DNA of 64,000 nucleotides from Ophioderma brevispina (taxonomy: Eukaryota; Echinodermata; Ophiuroidea; Amphilepidida; Ophiodermatidae). Within the stretch, counting starts at the first letter, position 1. Every line of letters starts with the position of its first letter. Shown in pieces: positions 45,491 to 56,165 of the stretch. The notes beneath the pieces are model-generated. The model was not told the DNA's origin. It saw only the letters and a list, made by a program, of their open reading frames with translations, and ran no database searches. Location: assembly GCA_023653785.1 (NCBI GenBank), contig JAMKCH010056532.1:33125-97124 (forward strand), in the 5' to 3' direction. The position numbers and the translations under genes were made by a program.

Positions 45491-46000
45491 TTAAAGGTGA
45501 TTTTGAGATAAGTTCTCAATAAAATATAAGGTAACGCAAGGTGGTGGTTTTACAAAACAAACTACAAAGCCAGTCAGTGAGTATATAAAATAGAAACAGT
45601 AGAACAGTGGTGTTCTAATGACTCGTAAGGAAATAGCTTGCTTATCTTCTCCGATTTTGTATGTAACAAATTGCATTGTCTTTAGGGAGATGCAGAACCT
45701 CCCATAAATATATCTCTCCCACATAATATATATATTCCTTTCGCTCACCCTGTATGACGACATCCCCCCAAGTGGCGCCATACCCGCAATCCTCTTCCTC
45801 TTTTTCGTCTTACCCTCTACAAGATAAACACCTGCAGGGTGCGGGAGACGGGCCCGGGAATCACATCGGTAGAAGGAAGCAGCCCATTCCTTACTAGTCC
45901 TTAAAACCACTGTTCTTACTGACTTCATACGGAATCTGTTACCACCTTCAATTTCTCCGATGTTTATGGTACAAATTGCAATAACATCGCCAGATTAGCA
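45491..46000 (-). CDS. unrecognised reading frame, possible exon
   Basis: A minus-strand frame open from about 46000 (residues SGDVIAICTINIGEIEGG) through MKSVRTVVLRTSKEW to GVYLVEGK and on to a stop at 45491. Composition is ordinary for a protein up to about 45815, where AGG/GTAAGA has the form of a splice donor. Beyond that the frame overlaps repeat sequence that is also present at 53655-53790. I do not recognise the product. It may be an exon, a remnant of a mobile element gene, or chance. Confidence 0.15.
45650..45790 (-). repeat. outer inverted block of the 45.7-53.8 kb pair
   Basis: Reverse complement of 53655-53790: AAGACGAAAA.GAGGAAG, GGCGC.ACT.GGGGGG, TGTCGTCATAC.AGGG, ATATATGTGGGA-like, ATATTTATGGG, and GCATCT.CCTAAAGACA occur in the same order. 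Confidence 0.75.
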
Positions 46001-46299
46001 CAGGTACTAGGAGGGCTTGCAGGATGCAATGTAACACCTGGATTGCTGAATCAACTGAGTAGGAATATGAATTGCAACAATTCAGAGAAGAAGTAAGAGC
46101 ATCGCAGGTCACATGCCAATACGGATAGCATGAAACCTAAGCGCACCACTTACTAAGAATCCATTTTGCTGACCCCTGAACGAGTTGCCTTCCTGCAAAA
46201 TCTGGCCGATTATCTGACGTACACGATGAGATGTCACACAACGAAAACCGCACCCCTCGTGCAACAAAACCAAACTGCGCATAATTGAATAATTCAACT

Positions 46300-46740
46300 A
46301 GACTTTACCTGAAGATTGAAGTTTGATTGATTTCTATACGCTCTAATCTGACCTTGATATAGGAATTACATGGGATACAACCGCGCATGCGTCTTAGAGG
46401 CCAGGACGTTTAACGAACATGGTTCAACAGTTCTCATACTATATCAGTAACTAAACTCCCAAGTTAATCAACTTGTATTTGTTTGGTTAACTCACACTGT
46501 CAATCATTACAACGCAATTTTTTACTGTAAATGCTCATGGTATTTACTATTGTGATCGTACTATACCTGTTGTATCTAATTGTATATTCTAGATTTTTGG
46601 GGGGGAGGGTGGTTGTGATGTAAATTCTATATCAAGTTTCCAGAGAGCAGTAATAGAACTCAATCAAACTTCAACTTCCAGGTACGTCTCCGTTTAATTA
46701 TTCAATTCTACACTGCCCTCTGGAATTGATACCAAATTAA
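46300..46740. repeat. three related CCAGAGGGCAGTATAGAA segments
   Basis: TATATCAAG/TATCAATTCCAGAG.GCAGT.TAGAA is seen at 46630-46655 (+), 46710-46735 (-) and, more diverged, at 46330-46365 (-); a further copy lies at 52126-52150 (+). The first segment is followed by a 26-nt word, TACATGGG..CATGCGT (46367-46392), that returns as an exact complement at 52095-52120. Confidence 0.65.
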
Positions 46741-46978
46741 TGGACTTCAAAGCACGGGAAACTTGCCCTGCAACAATGTCACACTGAATTAGTCCATTAG
46801 AAATATCCCAAGTACAGAGTGACTTGAAACCCACACACACCATGCTACTCTCTTCTATTACTGCTTGGTAGTTTCACACACCTTTCTCATTTGCTATCTT
46901 AAATCAAAAAAATCACATTCTATTTAAAACTTTCTGTTACATGAGCTATTACAAATTCCGCAATGACATGGGTGGCTT

Positions 46979-47161
46979 TCACAAATGAAAATAAGTAAGA
47001 GGTAACCGTAGTTGACACACAGCACATTGTGAACTGTTCAACTTGCTATTTTCTTCCTCGCCAAAATTTTCGGGTAGTTTTCCAGACATTCTATAATTCT
47101 TAAAAGCGTGGTCTGAAAAGACCTTCACATACCTTGCAACTAGACCTTGAACTGCCCCCAT
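46979..47161 (-). CDS. unrecognised 60-codon frame with strong Kozak context
   Basis: ACCATGG surrounds the start codon at 47161. The frame reads MGAVQGLVARYVKVFSDHAF and ends ..QCAVCQLRLPLTYFHL. AAG/GTATGT after residue 10 is a near-perfect splice donor, so it could be a short first coding exon with an intron. No domain is recognised and no downstream exon could be linked. Confidence 0.18.
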   Translation of the reverse strand: MGAVQGLVARYVKVFSDHAFKNYRMSGKLPENFGEEENSKLNSSQCAVCQLRLPLTYFHL

Positions 47162-47384
47162 GGTTTAAAGTATTGCTAACACATTTTTGCTTCAGCTATC
47201 CTGGTTTCTGCATATGTGCTATCATATCAGCTTCAAAATTCGGTATGTGGCTCTCAAAGGTATTACTTAACTCAATTAAGACCACTGTTCCATTTTGTTC
47301 TACCAAACTACAAAAAATTTTGACTGGCAAGCACTATAAAACGATACTACCGAAACAATATAAAGAGAGTGAGGGGTGAGTGTG

Positions 47385-47890
47385 GGAGAAAGAATGGCTT
47401 ACAACGGGGAAGGAAGGCGGAGGGAAGAACGGAATGGGGGAAGTCTGGGATGGAGAAAGTATGCTGTGAGCTGTTGAAACAGGTTCGCGTAAAACATGAG
47501 ATATATCTTTATCTGACTAACTGACATGGGGGCAGAAAAATGGTGAGAGGATAGAAGAAGGGTTGTTGGTATAGGAGGAGTAGTCGAAGGCGTGTCAAAA
47601 TGATGGGACATTCGGAAAAAATCGGTGAGGGTTGTAAAAGAGAAGAGAGACAGAGCAAAAAGGGAGAACAAATGAGTGAAGAGCGCGGACGCAAAGGCGA
47701 TAGAAGGTGAGTCGGAAGGGAATCGAGAGAAAACGAATAGGGGGTAGGGGGATTGATAGCGAATGAAGGGAAGAGTTGAGTGTGTCAAAGACACAGAGGG
47801 AAGGTGGGACATAAGGGGGGGTAACGAGGGATCTTGGGGTGTCATGTGGGAGGAGGAGAGTGGGGACGGGATTAAGATACGAGGGAAGGA
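47385..47890. repeat. purine-rich tract
   Basis: About 500 bp in which the plus strand is mainly G and A. It generates long proline/serine/leucine frames on the minus strand, which are not genes. Such tracts may adopt unusual structures. Confidence 0.6.
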
Positions 47891-49543
47891 AAATGCCCCC
47901 GTAAGCTTTTTCCTCGACCTTTCTTCCCCCTTTTTCTTCCATGTATCTCTACTACCTCTGTCTACTGTTTGCCCTTTCCTTTAGGTCATGCCTGTAAACA
48001 TAATATTGTACGTAAAAGGGTTATCTACTTTATCTTACTTCTTCAGCAGTTAAGTAGGTTAGTGTAACAGTAAGTACTACTCAACCATGAGAACTGTACT
48101 TGTTCTCTTTACAACACGCAGGATCTAATAATCTTGTGACAAATGGCCAATCAACATTGGAATGACAACTGTGGTTTAGTCAGCAAACCTGACAATTTCT
48201 TTCTGCATGCATTCAAAATCCTTAACCCCTTCTATTTTCCCTTTACCTTACCAACTTCAGGTAAGAAAATAGGTGAATATTAGCTATAGATGGACCTATT
48301 ACCTTCAGAACCAAACAATTTTAAAATCCGTGCATTTTGCACTAAGTTGTACTTAGAATTCAGAAATTGAATTCAATCTTAAAAATATCCTTATTTTAAA
48401 TTTTTAATTTGGTTAAATTTTTTCCTGATTGCCTGATCGGTTTGGAGCTGCTTGAGCCATGATATAGAAATGTATCCATTGCATTTTCTTTCTTGCTTAA
48501 ATAGACTGTGCGAAATTTTTGTGCACACAAATAAAAAAACTTCTAAGATTAAAGGTCAACGTTTTTTCACTACCAAAACCACAAACAACTGCAATCATCA
48601 CAATATGGTCACAAATCCAATGTAAGATCTGGTAAGTGCTTACAGTTAAATAAATTCAATGTGCCCTTTAATTTAGTAAAAATACATTTTAATGGTAGTA
48701 TATGATCATCATTTAGAAAGAAATAATCCCTGCTCTGTTTCACAAACAGCTTTTCCAATTTGACAACAATACATTTTCAGTTTGAATCGCACCTTGACCA
48801 ATCAGATGTAACCACTTCCTCATCTGTCTTTATGTTATCCAAATCCATGACAACTTGTCTTGCTAGGTTTGGGTTTAGTATTCCCCCCTCAATCGTTCAG
48901 GGGGCCAAAATCCAAACTTCTTGGGGTGTTTCTGCCATACTGTGCTCACTAATCTTGTTTGACAATCAAATAACTGAAACAAAACAAAACAAGTTATTTA
49001 TTCTTCAATCTTCTCCAGATAAGAGCACAATGCACTGCTTCTGGCAACCTCACTTCCTTTAATTTATATAATAGCACACAAATGCCCAAATAGCATAGGT
49101 AAAAGTAAGTAGTAACTATTTTTACAAGTTAATAATTAAAACAAAATGCAACCCCTTATTGGTGCTTCCTCATACTGGCACCCCTTTTCATGTGATATTA
49201 ATGTTTTCCTCCAACTACACTACAACAACATCCACCTGTGTCCGATATTTTAAATATTTTAATATTTGTTCACCATTTCCTTTTGGATTTTAAGACACAG
49301 TGCTCAGGCTAGTCCATAACTCTTATTTATTTTTCTTTATTCTATACTGGATTGAATATCAAATGCCATGATATGATGATGAATGCACCATGTAGTGGGT
49401 TTGCACATTGTTGCCCTCATTTGACATTTTTACAAACCGATTTCATAAATCTATATTTGATTCATCCAACGAATCAAAAAACAATCAAAAAAAAGGTACC
49501 CAGAATGTGAATGTTGAATAAATAAAACTCTCATTCTCAACAT
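47891..49543. other. non-coding stretch
   Basis: T-rich plus strand, no gene or bounded repeat recognised. Confidence 0.35.
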
Positions 49544-49735
49544 TTACCCAAAAACTGTATATTTATCACTGGCAGCCAACGTGAATCCTCCTCTCTTTCT
49601 TATAAGTAGTTCTCCATGGCCTCTGCCTTTAAATTTTAGATAAGGTTTACAACAACAATCCCGACACTGAATCTTCCCTCCATAGACAAGGTAGTTATGT
49701 CTAGGTTTCAGCAAGGCTACTCTCTCCCATCTCAA
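49544..49735 (-). CDS. unrecognised 63-codon frame
   Basis: Reads MRWERVALLKPRHNYLVYGG and continues with IQCRDCCCKPYLKFKGRG and FTLAASDKYTVFG. Codon use and residue composition look like real protein, unlike the repeat-derived frames around it, and GG/GTAAAT at its end has donor-like form. No family recognised. It could be an exon or part of a decayed mobile-element gene. Confidence 0.18.
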   Translation of the reverse strand: MRWERVALLKPRHNYLVYGGKIQCRDCCCKPYLKFKGRGHGELLIRKRGGFTLAASDKYTVFG

Positions 49736-52090
49736 TCAGAAGTTTTTACATCATTTCTAAATCATTTCAATTTCCCGTCGTATTCATTTCCCTTGGTTCT
49801 ACTTCTCCATCTCCATTGGTATTCTTATTTCATTAAAACCATTCACAAGTCACACACATATTGGTTTTTCATAGGTTTGTTTACTTTGCTATGTATAGAG
49901 GCATTTATCATACTAGCGCAGGCACAATCTTGCTGAATCTCATGCCTCTAATTACATGTCGATAATAAACGCTTTACTATCCCATTTTCCTGCATTTTTA
50001 ATATTTAATGTTATTAACTTCCATGTTGATCAATGCCTAATAACTTCTCCAAGTTCCCCCCCAATTTCCCCCCTTTTGTTACTAGTTTATGGCCTTTTAT
50101 CACCCTCAGTCTGCATCTAGGCATATATATTGTATTCCCTCATAAGATTGCGGTGATTACCCATTTTTGGCCTATGATCTCTTGGCAAAAATTGTGTCCT
50201 TACTGCTTATTACTAGAATATCATCACATCAGATTACAACCACAAACCCTAGTTTGGGGGCTTTACTTGGAGTATAACTCTAATATTCTTCCTGGCTCAT
50301 ATGATGAGGAAAAGTTTGTTGGCACTCGTATACTTTTAATTTATCCTCTCTCTGCCTTGTAATCATCATGCAATGATATTGCATGGTAATTCATGCCCAT
50401 GGTAATTGGTATGCAGAATTACAAATTTATGCAACATGCAATTGTAAAATGTAATTTGATAGTAGACTATTTTGATTATAATTGTTATTATTTTATGGAA
50501 TGGTTTTCCTCATTGTCTGTGGACTCAATATTACTTGAGTGACTCTGAATGATTTCTTTTAACTATCATTATTATATATTTTAATCATCAGACCTGCTAC
50601 CACTAAATCTCAAATTTTGTATTGTACATTTCATTCATATTTACCACTTGTGCCGAAACAGTATCATGTTGGCCATTTGATCATATTACTTTAAACCCTT
50701 CAGGACCGTCAGCCCCTGGCAACGGTAAACATTCTCAGACGCCGCATGCTAAGGGTATTTGGCATCAAAATACTATAAAAATTGTTGGCCATTGTCATTG
50801 TTATTGATTGGTCGCTTGCTCACGAAGGTCCGATCCCGCGGGGAACCGATTAAAAAATTAGTCATGATCCAGATCCATTTGGATACCATCTACAATGCAT
50901 TAATTTTACTATATTTTATTATTTACGTACATTTTGTCTCAAGCTTTCCTGCTTTAACAAATTCGCCAGTGCGTACATGGCATGGCGTGGTACACGTACG
51001 ATTCTCGACAATGCGGTCTCGCGACAAAGTCTAACTCTAACTAAGCCTAAGCCTCTACTGTTTCCTGTTTTCCGACCGACCGTAGTCTACGCCGCTACGG
51101 CCTGCCGTGACAATTCACCTTCGCCCTGTTGTCCCTCACTGATGTCATTGAGAAAAATGAAATCGCTTTTTTTTTTTAACAAAAGCAAAATTCATGGCAA
51201 AATTTACCCTGAGCATTGCTCATTCTATCCGGATTTTATGTTTATCATCTGTCAAATTGTTGACAACCTGTTTTGACCTTTGTTTATCGGCCAAAGGTCG
51301 TGGGGCCAACCGGATCACTATTTACAATCTTAATCTACATTCATGCCGGCGCCCCCTCATTCACCAACATTGGGTGGTATAATGCGCGGAATAAAAATTA
51401 GTCCCTTAAAAAGTGGGTACTCTAAAGGTCATAACCTTCAGTTTCATTATAATTTAAAAGCTTTTCCACAAACTTGAAAGCCAAATGTTAATAGATATTT
51501 GCTCAAAAAACATTGAGAATTTAGCTCGAGCTACTTAATCGTCGTTCGTATCTCGGCAATAGCTAGACCGCTGTGCATGCAGACTGCAACAGCGAGCGAT
51601 TCATTGCAACACATTTTCAAGCCATTGGTTGTAACCGGGCTTTTATTAATCCCCTTTCCTTTTGCTCAGCTTGGGATTGCCATGCTTCCCTCCCTTGAAA
51701 TTTTTTATTTCCTGTTGATGGGCATCGGCACCATTTTTCGTCTATATAACTCCTTTTGCCATACTGTAACTAGGAGCGTGGCCTTGTGTATGGTTCTATC
51801 AGTATCAGCTATTCTGTAAAAAACGCCATTTCTTATATAGTTCGGGCTTTTCGACCCTCATTTCTTTGGATTGCCATCGGCTTTCCCTTGTCAATCTCTA
51901 TTGTCTTTCTTTGATGGGCCATTGGCACCATTCTGATCTATAACTCCTTTTGCCATATTGGAACTAGGGAGTATCGGTTTAATCTTCATTGAATAACCGC
52001 AAATTCAGCCCTTTCCAAATTTCATTCACGGCCTGTTTCGAATATGTCTGCACGCTACAAAAAAAAGGGGTTCCCCCGATCGGTTCTGGC
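49736..52090. other. non-coding stretch with a CpG-richer segment
   Basis: Mostly AT-rich. From 50800 to 51130 CpG words become frequent (CCCGCGGGG, TCTCGCGACAA, CGCCGCTACGG) and AACTCTAACTAAGCCTAAGCC repeats a short word. At 51650-51970 two similar segments share CCTTTTGCCATA.T..AACTAGG, suggesting an old tandem duplication of about 230 bp. No gene recognised. Confidence 0.4.
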
Positions 52091-52094
52091 TCAT

Positions 52095-52150
52095 ACGCAT
52101 GCGCGGTTGTATCCCATGTATTTCGTATCAATTCCAGAGGGCAGTATAGA
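52095..52150 (+). repeat. inner inverted block of the 46.4-52.1 kb pair
   Basis: ACGCATGCGCGGTTGTATCC and six more bases (52095-52120) form an exact complement of 46367-46392. It is followed directly by TATCAATTCCAGAGGGCAGT, which is inverted at 46710-46735. Confidence 0.85.
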
Positions 52151-52199
52151 AACTGAAGGTTTACTCCCAGTATGAGGTCGACAAGGCTTCAATTCAGGG

Positions 52200-52780
52200 C
52201 AGCTCGAGCCATTAGACCCATCCTCCACCCTCTGGCCCGTGGACGGGCCAGAGAAGGGGCAATCGCAGGGAGCGGGGAAGAAGTGATTGGTTGGAGGCTA
52301 AACATTACAAAAAGGAGGGAAATAAATGCAGAGAGGCAGGAGCATTGTAAAGTGTGACAAAATAACCACTGGGGGATGAATGTTCCCCCACGTGGCGGCG
52401 GATTTTGAGAGAAGAGGTGGAGTATTAAGGTAATGGGTGGCGGCGGGAAAAAAGGGAGTCTGGTTAGAATGCGTCTGTGGAGGAGGGGTAAAGAGGCTAC
52501 ATACGGGGTGAAGAAATAATTAATGGAGGAGATAGGGTAGAGCTGGAGCGCCACAGAGTGAGTGGGGGGAGCTTTCTGAGAGGAGTGAGAAGTAGGGAGG
52601 GAAGAAAAGGGGGGCACTGTACGGCTTTACAGTGAGAGTTCCGGGTGAAGGGGTGGAAAGGCTGCGCGTGTGTGATAGCGGAAATAAGAGTGTGAATACG
52701 TGGGGAAAACAGACCAAACCGAAAAATGGATTCAAGGGAGAAAATTGTCGATGCAACCTGGGGGGAAAGTGAAGAAGGTG
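52200..52780. repeat. purine-rich, CpG-containing tract
   Basis: Plus strand rich in G and A, with GGGGGATGAATGTTCCCCC (hairpin) at 52372. The open frames on both strands reflect composition. Not similar in detail to the tract at 47385. Confidence 0.5.
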
Positions 52781-52916
52781 GCTAGTATAGATGCTCAGGC
52801 GATAGACTTAGGAGGGCGGAAAGAGCCAGAATCCCCCTGAACTGCTACAGTACTCTGTCGATAAAACCCGCACAGCATAAAGGACAGGAAGACCTGAATC
52901 ATCAACTGTTACCTAA

Positions 52917-53171
52917 TGCTGCCAGCCACCATATCCACTCACTTCATTGAGCCAAAGGGCAAGCGAGTGCGAAGAGCGGAAAAAGAGGAGAATCTTCCGA
53001 GGCCGACATAAGCCTCACTCGATTTCAAAATCTACTAGATCGAAGCCTACCCTGGAGGGTAAGCTTCAGGATAGATTAGAACAGCAACCCCAAGTGTATC
53101 ATGTATCTCCACCAGAATGGAAAAGGCCACCAGAGATTGACCCCATTCCGGGGCAAACATCCAATAGGTAA
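52917..53171 (+). CDS. unrecognised reading frame, possible exon
   Basis: Open from a stop at 52914 to 53171 without a clear ATG; reads CCQPPYPLTSLSQRASECEE, then a basic stretch ERKKRRIFRGRHKPHS and PPEWKRPPEIDPIPG. AATAG/GTAATT at the end has splice-donor form. A basic then proline-rich layout is seen in many unrelated proteins. No family assigned. Confidence 0.18.
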   Translation, partial: CCQPPYPLTSLSQRASECEERKKRRIFRGRHKPHSISKSTRSKPTLEGKLQDRLEQQPQVYHVSPPEWKRPPEIDPIPGQTSNR

Positions 53172-53654
53172 TTACTAGCCTATTTCATCATGAAATGAAA
53201 AGAATTAAGACAAAGGACTACCGGATGCGCCCTGAGACGGAACAGACCTCAAACGAATGATCGTAAACGTTTGAAAGGGGTTTGCTGACGTTAAATATAT
53301 AACACATATATAGATCGTTAGAAATAGTGGGAAAAAAGGCTTGATCGATATGAAGTGGCAAAAACAGAGCAACGCCCTATGCTAGTCTGCCTATGGGGGT
53401 GAATTATGCGGGTTTGTGTGTTGACAAACCCGACGCGAAGTCAAGTTATTAAGACCTTAAAATACCGAGAATTTCGCAAACGAAAAAATGACAAAACTAC
53501 GGTCCCAGGGACGTAATAAATGACATTTAACAGAGTTTCACCACGGTTCAAGGCCACCTAGTAGCTAAATCTGACCAAAATTCAAACAAAATTCAGGGAG
53601 CTAAATACATAAACGTACCCTTCTTGTGGAATCCCAAGACGAAAAGAGGAAGCG
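53172..53654. other. non-coding stretch
   Basis: No gene recognised. GGGTTTGT..ACAAACCC forms a perfect 8-bp hairpin at about 53410-53431. Confidence 0.4.
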
Positions 53655-53790
53655 GAATTGTGGCGCACTGGGGGGGGGGGTGGGTGTCGTCATACCAGGG
53701 GTGATCGAAAATGAATATATGTGGGAATATAATATTTATGGGGGTTTGGCATCTGCCTAAAGACATGCCAACTTTGTCCTACATCAACAT
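53655..53790 (+). repeat. outer inverted block, right partner
   Basis: Pairs with 45650-45790 in reverse complement; here the central G run is longer (about 11 G). Confidence 0.75.
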
Positions 53791-54351
53791 GCGGATTGAA
53801 GGTAAAGGTTTGAAGGTAAGCAGATCCTGTATGAGCTATATGACCAAACATGTATGTTTTTGTAAAGATGGTGGGTATTCATTTTTTGTGTTTAAAAATG
53901 CTTCGTTTTTGCTTGTATGTACTTATGAAGCATTTCAGCTGATACAGGAGTAATATCTTAACTGAACAAAAAGGACCTTATAGTTTGTATCCAATTTCAA
54001 AAGATTGTTTTGAAAACTCCCGAATATTTACTAAAAATCCCATAAATTCCCGTTTAATTTCCAAAATGTCCATGGAAATTTCCGCTCCGAAATTTCCGGG
54101 AATTTATGCAACCTATTACCTGACTATCTGACGCACCATGACACCAAACACCATTGCAAATACTGCACACTCTAAGCAATGGATGGGAGGCAAGGGAGAA
54201 AATTCCAGAAGTTTTATAGATTTTTTAATACTGTGAGTGTTCTAATTTCAAGCTCATATCCAAACTACTTTGATTTTGACATTGAAACCAGATTCTCACG
54301 CTGGGCCACTCGATCATACCCTGCTGATTCCAGAGCCTTTAGTCCTAAGAT
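53791..54351. other. non-coding stretch with AAATTTCC words
   Basis: GGAAATTTCC-type words recur at 54055-54110 (TCCATGGAAATTTCC, CCGAAATTTCCGGG). No gene recognised. Confidence 0.4.
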
Positions 54352-55657
54352 CATTAAATTTTTTTTTAGCCAAATTGGTATCATGAAAGGGAAATAAAAC
54401 GATAATATTACACCTCAGTACACTATCCTCAGACAAAAAATGAAGATAGCATGTTCTGGAATGGTATGTAGCTACAACCAGGTAGGGGATAATCAAGGAG
54501 ATTACACAAGGGGTCAACATTTTAAAATACCTGGTGATGTTTGAAAGTATGCCACATCATTGTCCAACCGTAAGGATTCCAAAAGGTAATAGTTTGTACT
54601 ATCTACACCCAAGTTTGGAGTTAAGGTTAAAAACAGCAAAAACAGGTCAAAGGGTTTAAATTTCAGTTGTACAGGGGTCAATTTTAAATTTGCTCCAATT
54701 TTGGTAAAAAGTGGTGGCAAAATGATTGATGGAGCTCATTAGGATTAAACTAAGGAATAGTTTTGATGTGTTTTTAAAGCTTGACTTACCAAAGTGGGAG
54801 AAAACAAACAAGGTAAAGCCAATTGAATACAATGGACGTAGACCTTTGTTCCCCTCATTGATTGTCTAAAATGTTAGTTACCCAAACTATTCCTTATTTT
54901 AATCAATGAACTCCGCCAATAACATGCACCTATTTTATCCAAAATCAGAAGGCAACTTTGAAATTTGACCCCCTCATGTACAACTGAAAAGACCCTTTTC
55001 ATTGATTTTTTGCTTGTGGTGTTTAGCATTTTTAACGCCAAAAAAACTTTAGGGCGTAGTTAGTACTACTATACCCTTTTTTTGGAATCCTTATGATTAG
55101 ACAAATAATGTGGTTACATGACTTTTAACATTGATTAATAATAATAAATATATTGGCTTTTCTAAAGCGCATTTCTATAAGATCACGGCGATGTTGCCTA
55201 TTATTTTAAGCTTTGCGTCCGGAAATCGTCACAATCATTTCGCTTCATCTAGGCCGGCAGCTGGCCAAGGCGCACAATCCTATCAGCACTTAGTTTAAAT
55301 ACTTCACCAAACAGCTACCCGAATATCGCGTGGGTCGACGAAAGCAAGTGAGGTTAAAGTGCCTTCGTACCCAAGTGCACAACCAAATTGTGCCGCAGCG
55401 GGGCTCGAACCCACCAACCTTTGGATCATGAGTCGGCAGTCATATCCACTGGACCACATGTGCCCTACATGATGAAGCAACTTAAAAAAAAATTTCCCCT
55501 GTGTGGTACAGCTTGGTTAACCACTACCTGGCGGCTATGTTAGTTACCAGAAACTGTTATCATCATTTTTGTGTAGGCCATGGTTTATACTGATTGCTGA
55601 TAGTAAGGTGTCGTTTTGTACCCTTTTCGGGATTACCGACAATTTGCTTGTTCAATG
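54352..55657. mobile_element. foldback element with a SINE inside its right arm
   Basis: Left arm 54352-54765 and right arm 54865-55657 (minus the SINE at 55123-55465) are reverse complements over about 420 bp. Shared blocks include GCCAAATTGG/GCAAATTG, ATAAAACGA, CAAAAAATGA.GATA, TTCTGG, CCAGGTAG, ACACAAGGGG, CACATCATT.GTC, AAGGATTCCAAAA, TTTCAGTTGTACA, GGGGTCAA and AAGGAATAGTTT. The spacer is about 100 bp. No gene is present. Confidence 0.82.
55123..55465 (-). mobile_element. tRNA-derived SINE with target duplication
   Basis: Read on the minus strand it starts GGGCACATGTGGTCCAGTGG (A-box region), has an anticodon arm with CAT, and a B box GGTTCGAGCCC. It continues with GCGGCACAATTTGGTTGTGC and ends with AAAGCC.ATATATTTATTATT, an A/T-rich tail. 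TACATGA stands at 55115-55121 and 55466-55472 as target duplication. Weak anticodon stem pairing rules out a working tRNA. Confidence 0.88.
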
Positions 55658-56126
55658 GACTACTTTGACCACTAAGAGAAGTATCAGCCGGGACTTCTCA
55701 CAATTGGCATTGCTCAATGGAGGTTTTGTGCAGTACTGATGTGAATAGTTAGAGATGAAAACATGGCTAAAATGACAGTACTGATCACAAAACTTGCATT
55801 TGAAGAATGTGTTTCTTCCCTAACGATTCACATGACTACCTGTAACAAAAAACTTCCCATTGGAGGCCATGCATTGTTGGGAAGCTTACTGATTCTTCTC
55901 TTACTTGACTCCTCGCTACCTCGCCTTTCAACTTCAATGCTAACCTCGCCCAATTTGCACAAACAACAATGCATGCATGTGCAGGAGAATGTGTGCACTG
56001 GTCATTAACATTAAAATTCCACCAAAGGATTTTTCCTTAAAATGCTGCCCTGAATTTTACGAATATTTTTGCATATACAAAATACTTGCCCACATACTTA
56101 TCACTATGGTGAATACTAAGCACAAT

Positions 56127-56165
<39 letters not shown>

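Noticed and set aside
47399..47942. Long minus-strand frames rich in Pro, Ser, Leu and Phe
   Set aside because: They are open in overlapping phases at once because the opposite strand is almost pure purine. No domain, no start context.
55392..55465. tRNA-Met gene on the minus strand
   Set aside because: CAT lies at the anticodon position, but the anticodon stem has few pairs and the sequence continues into a SINE with target duplications.
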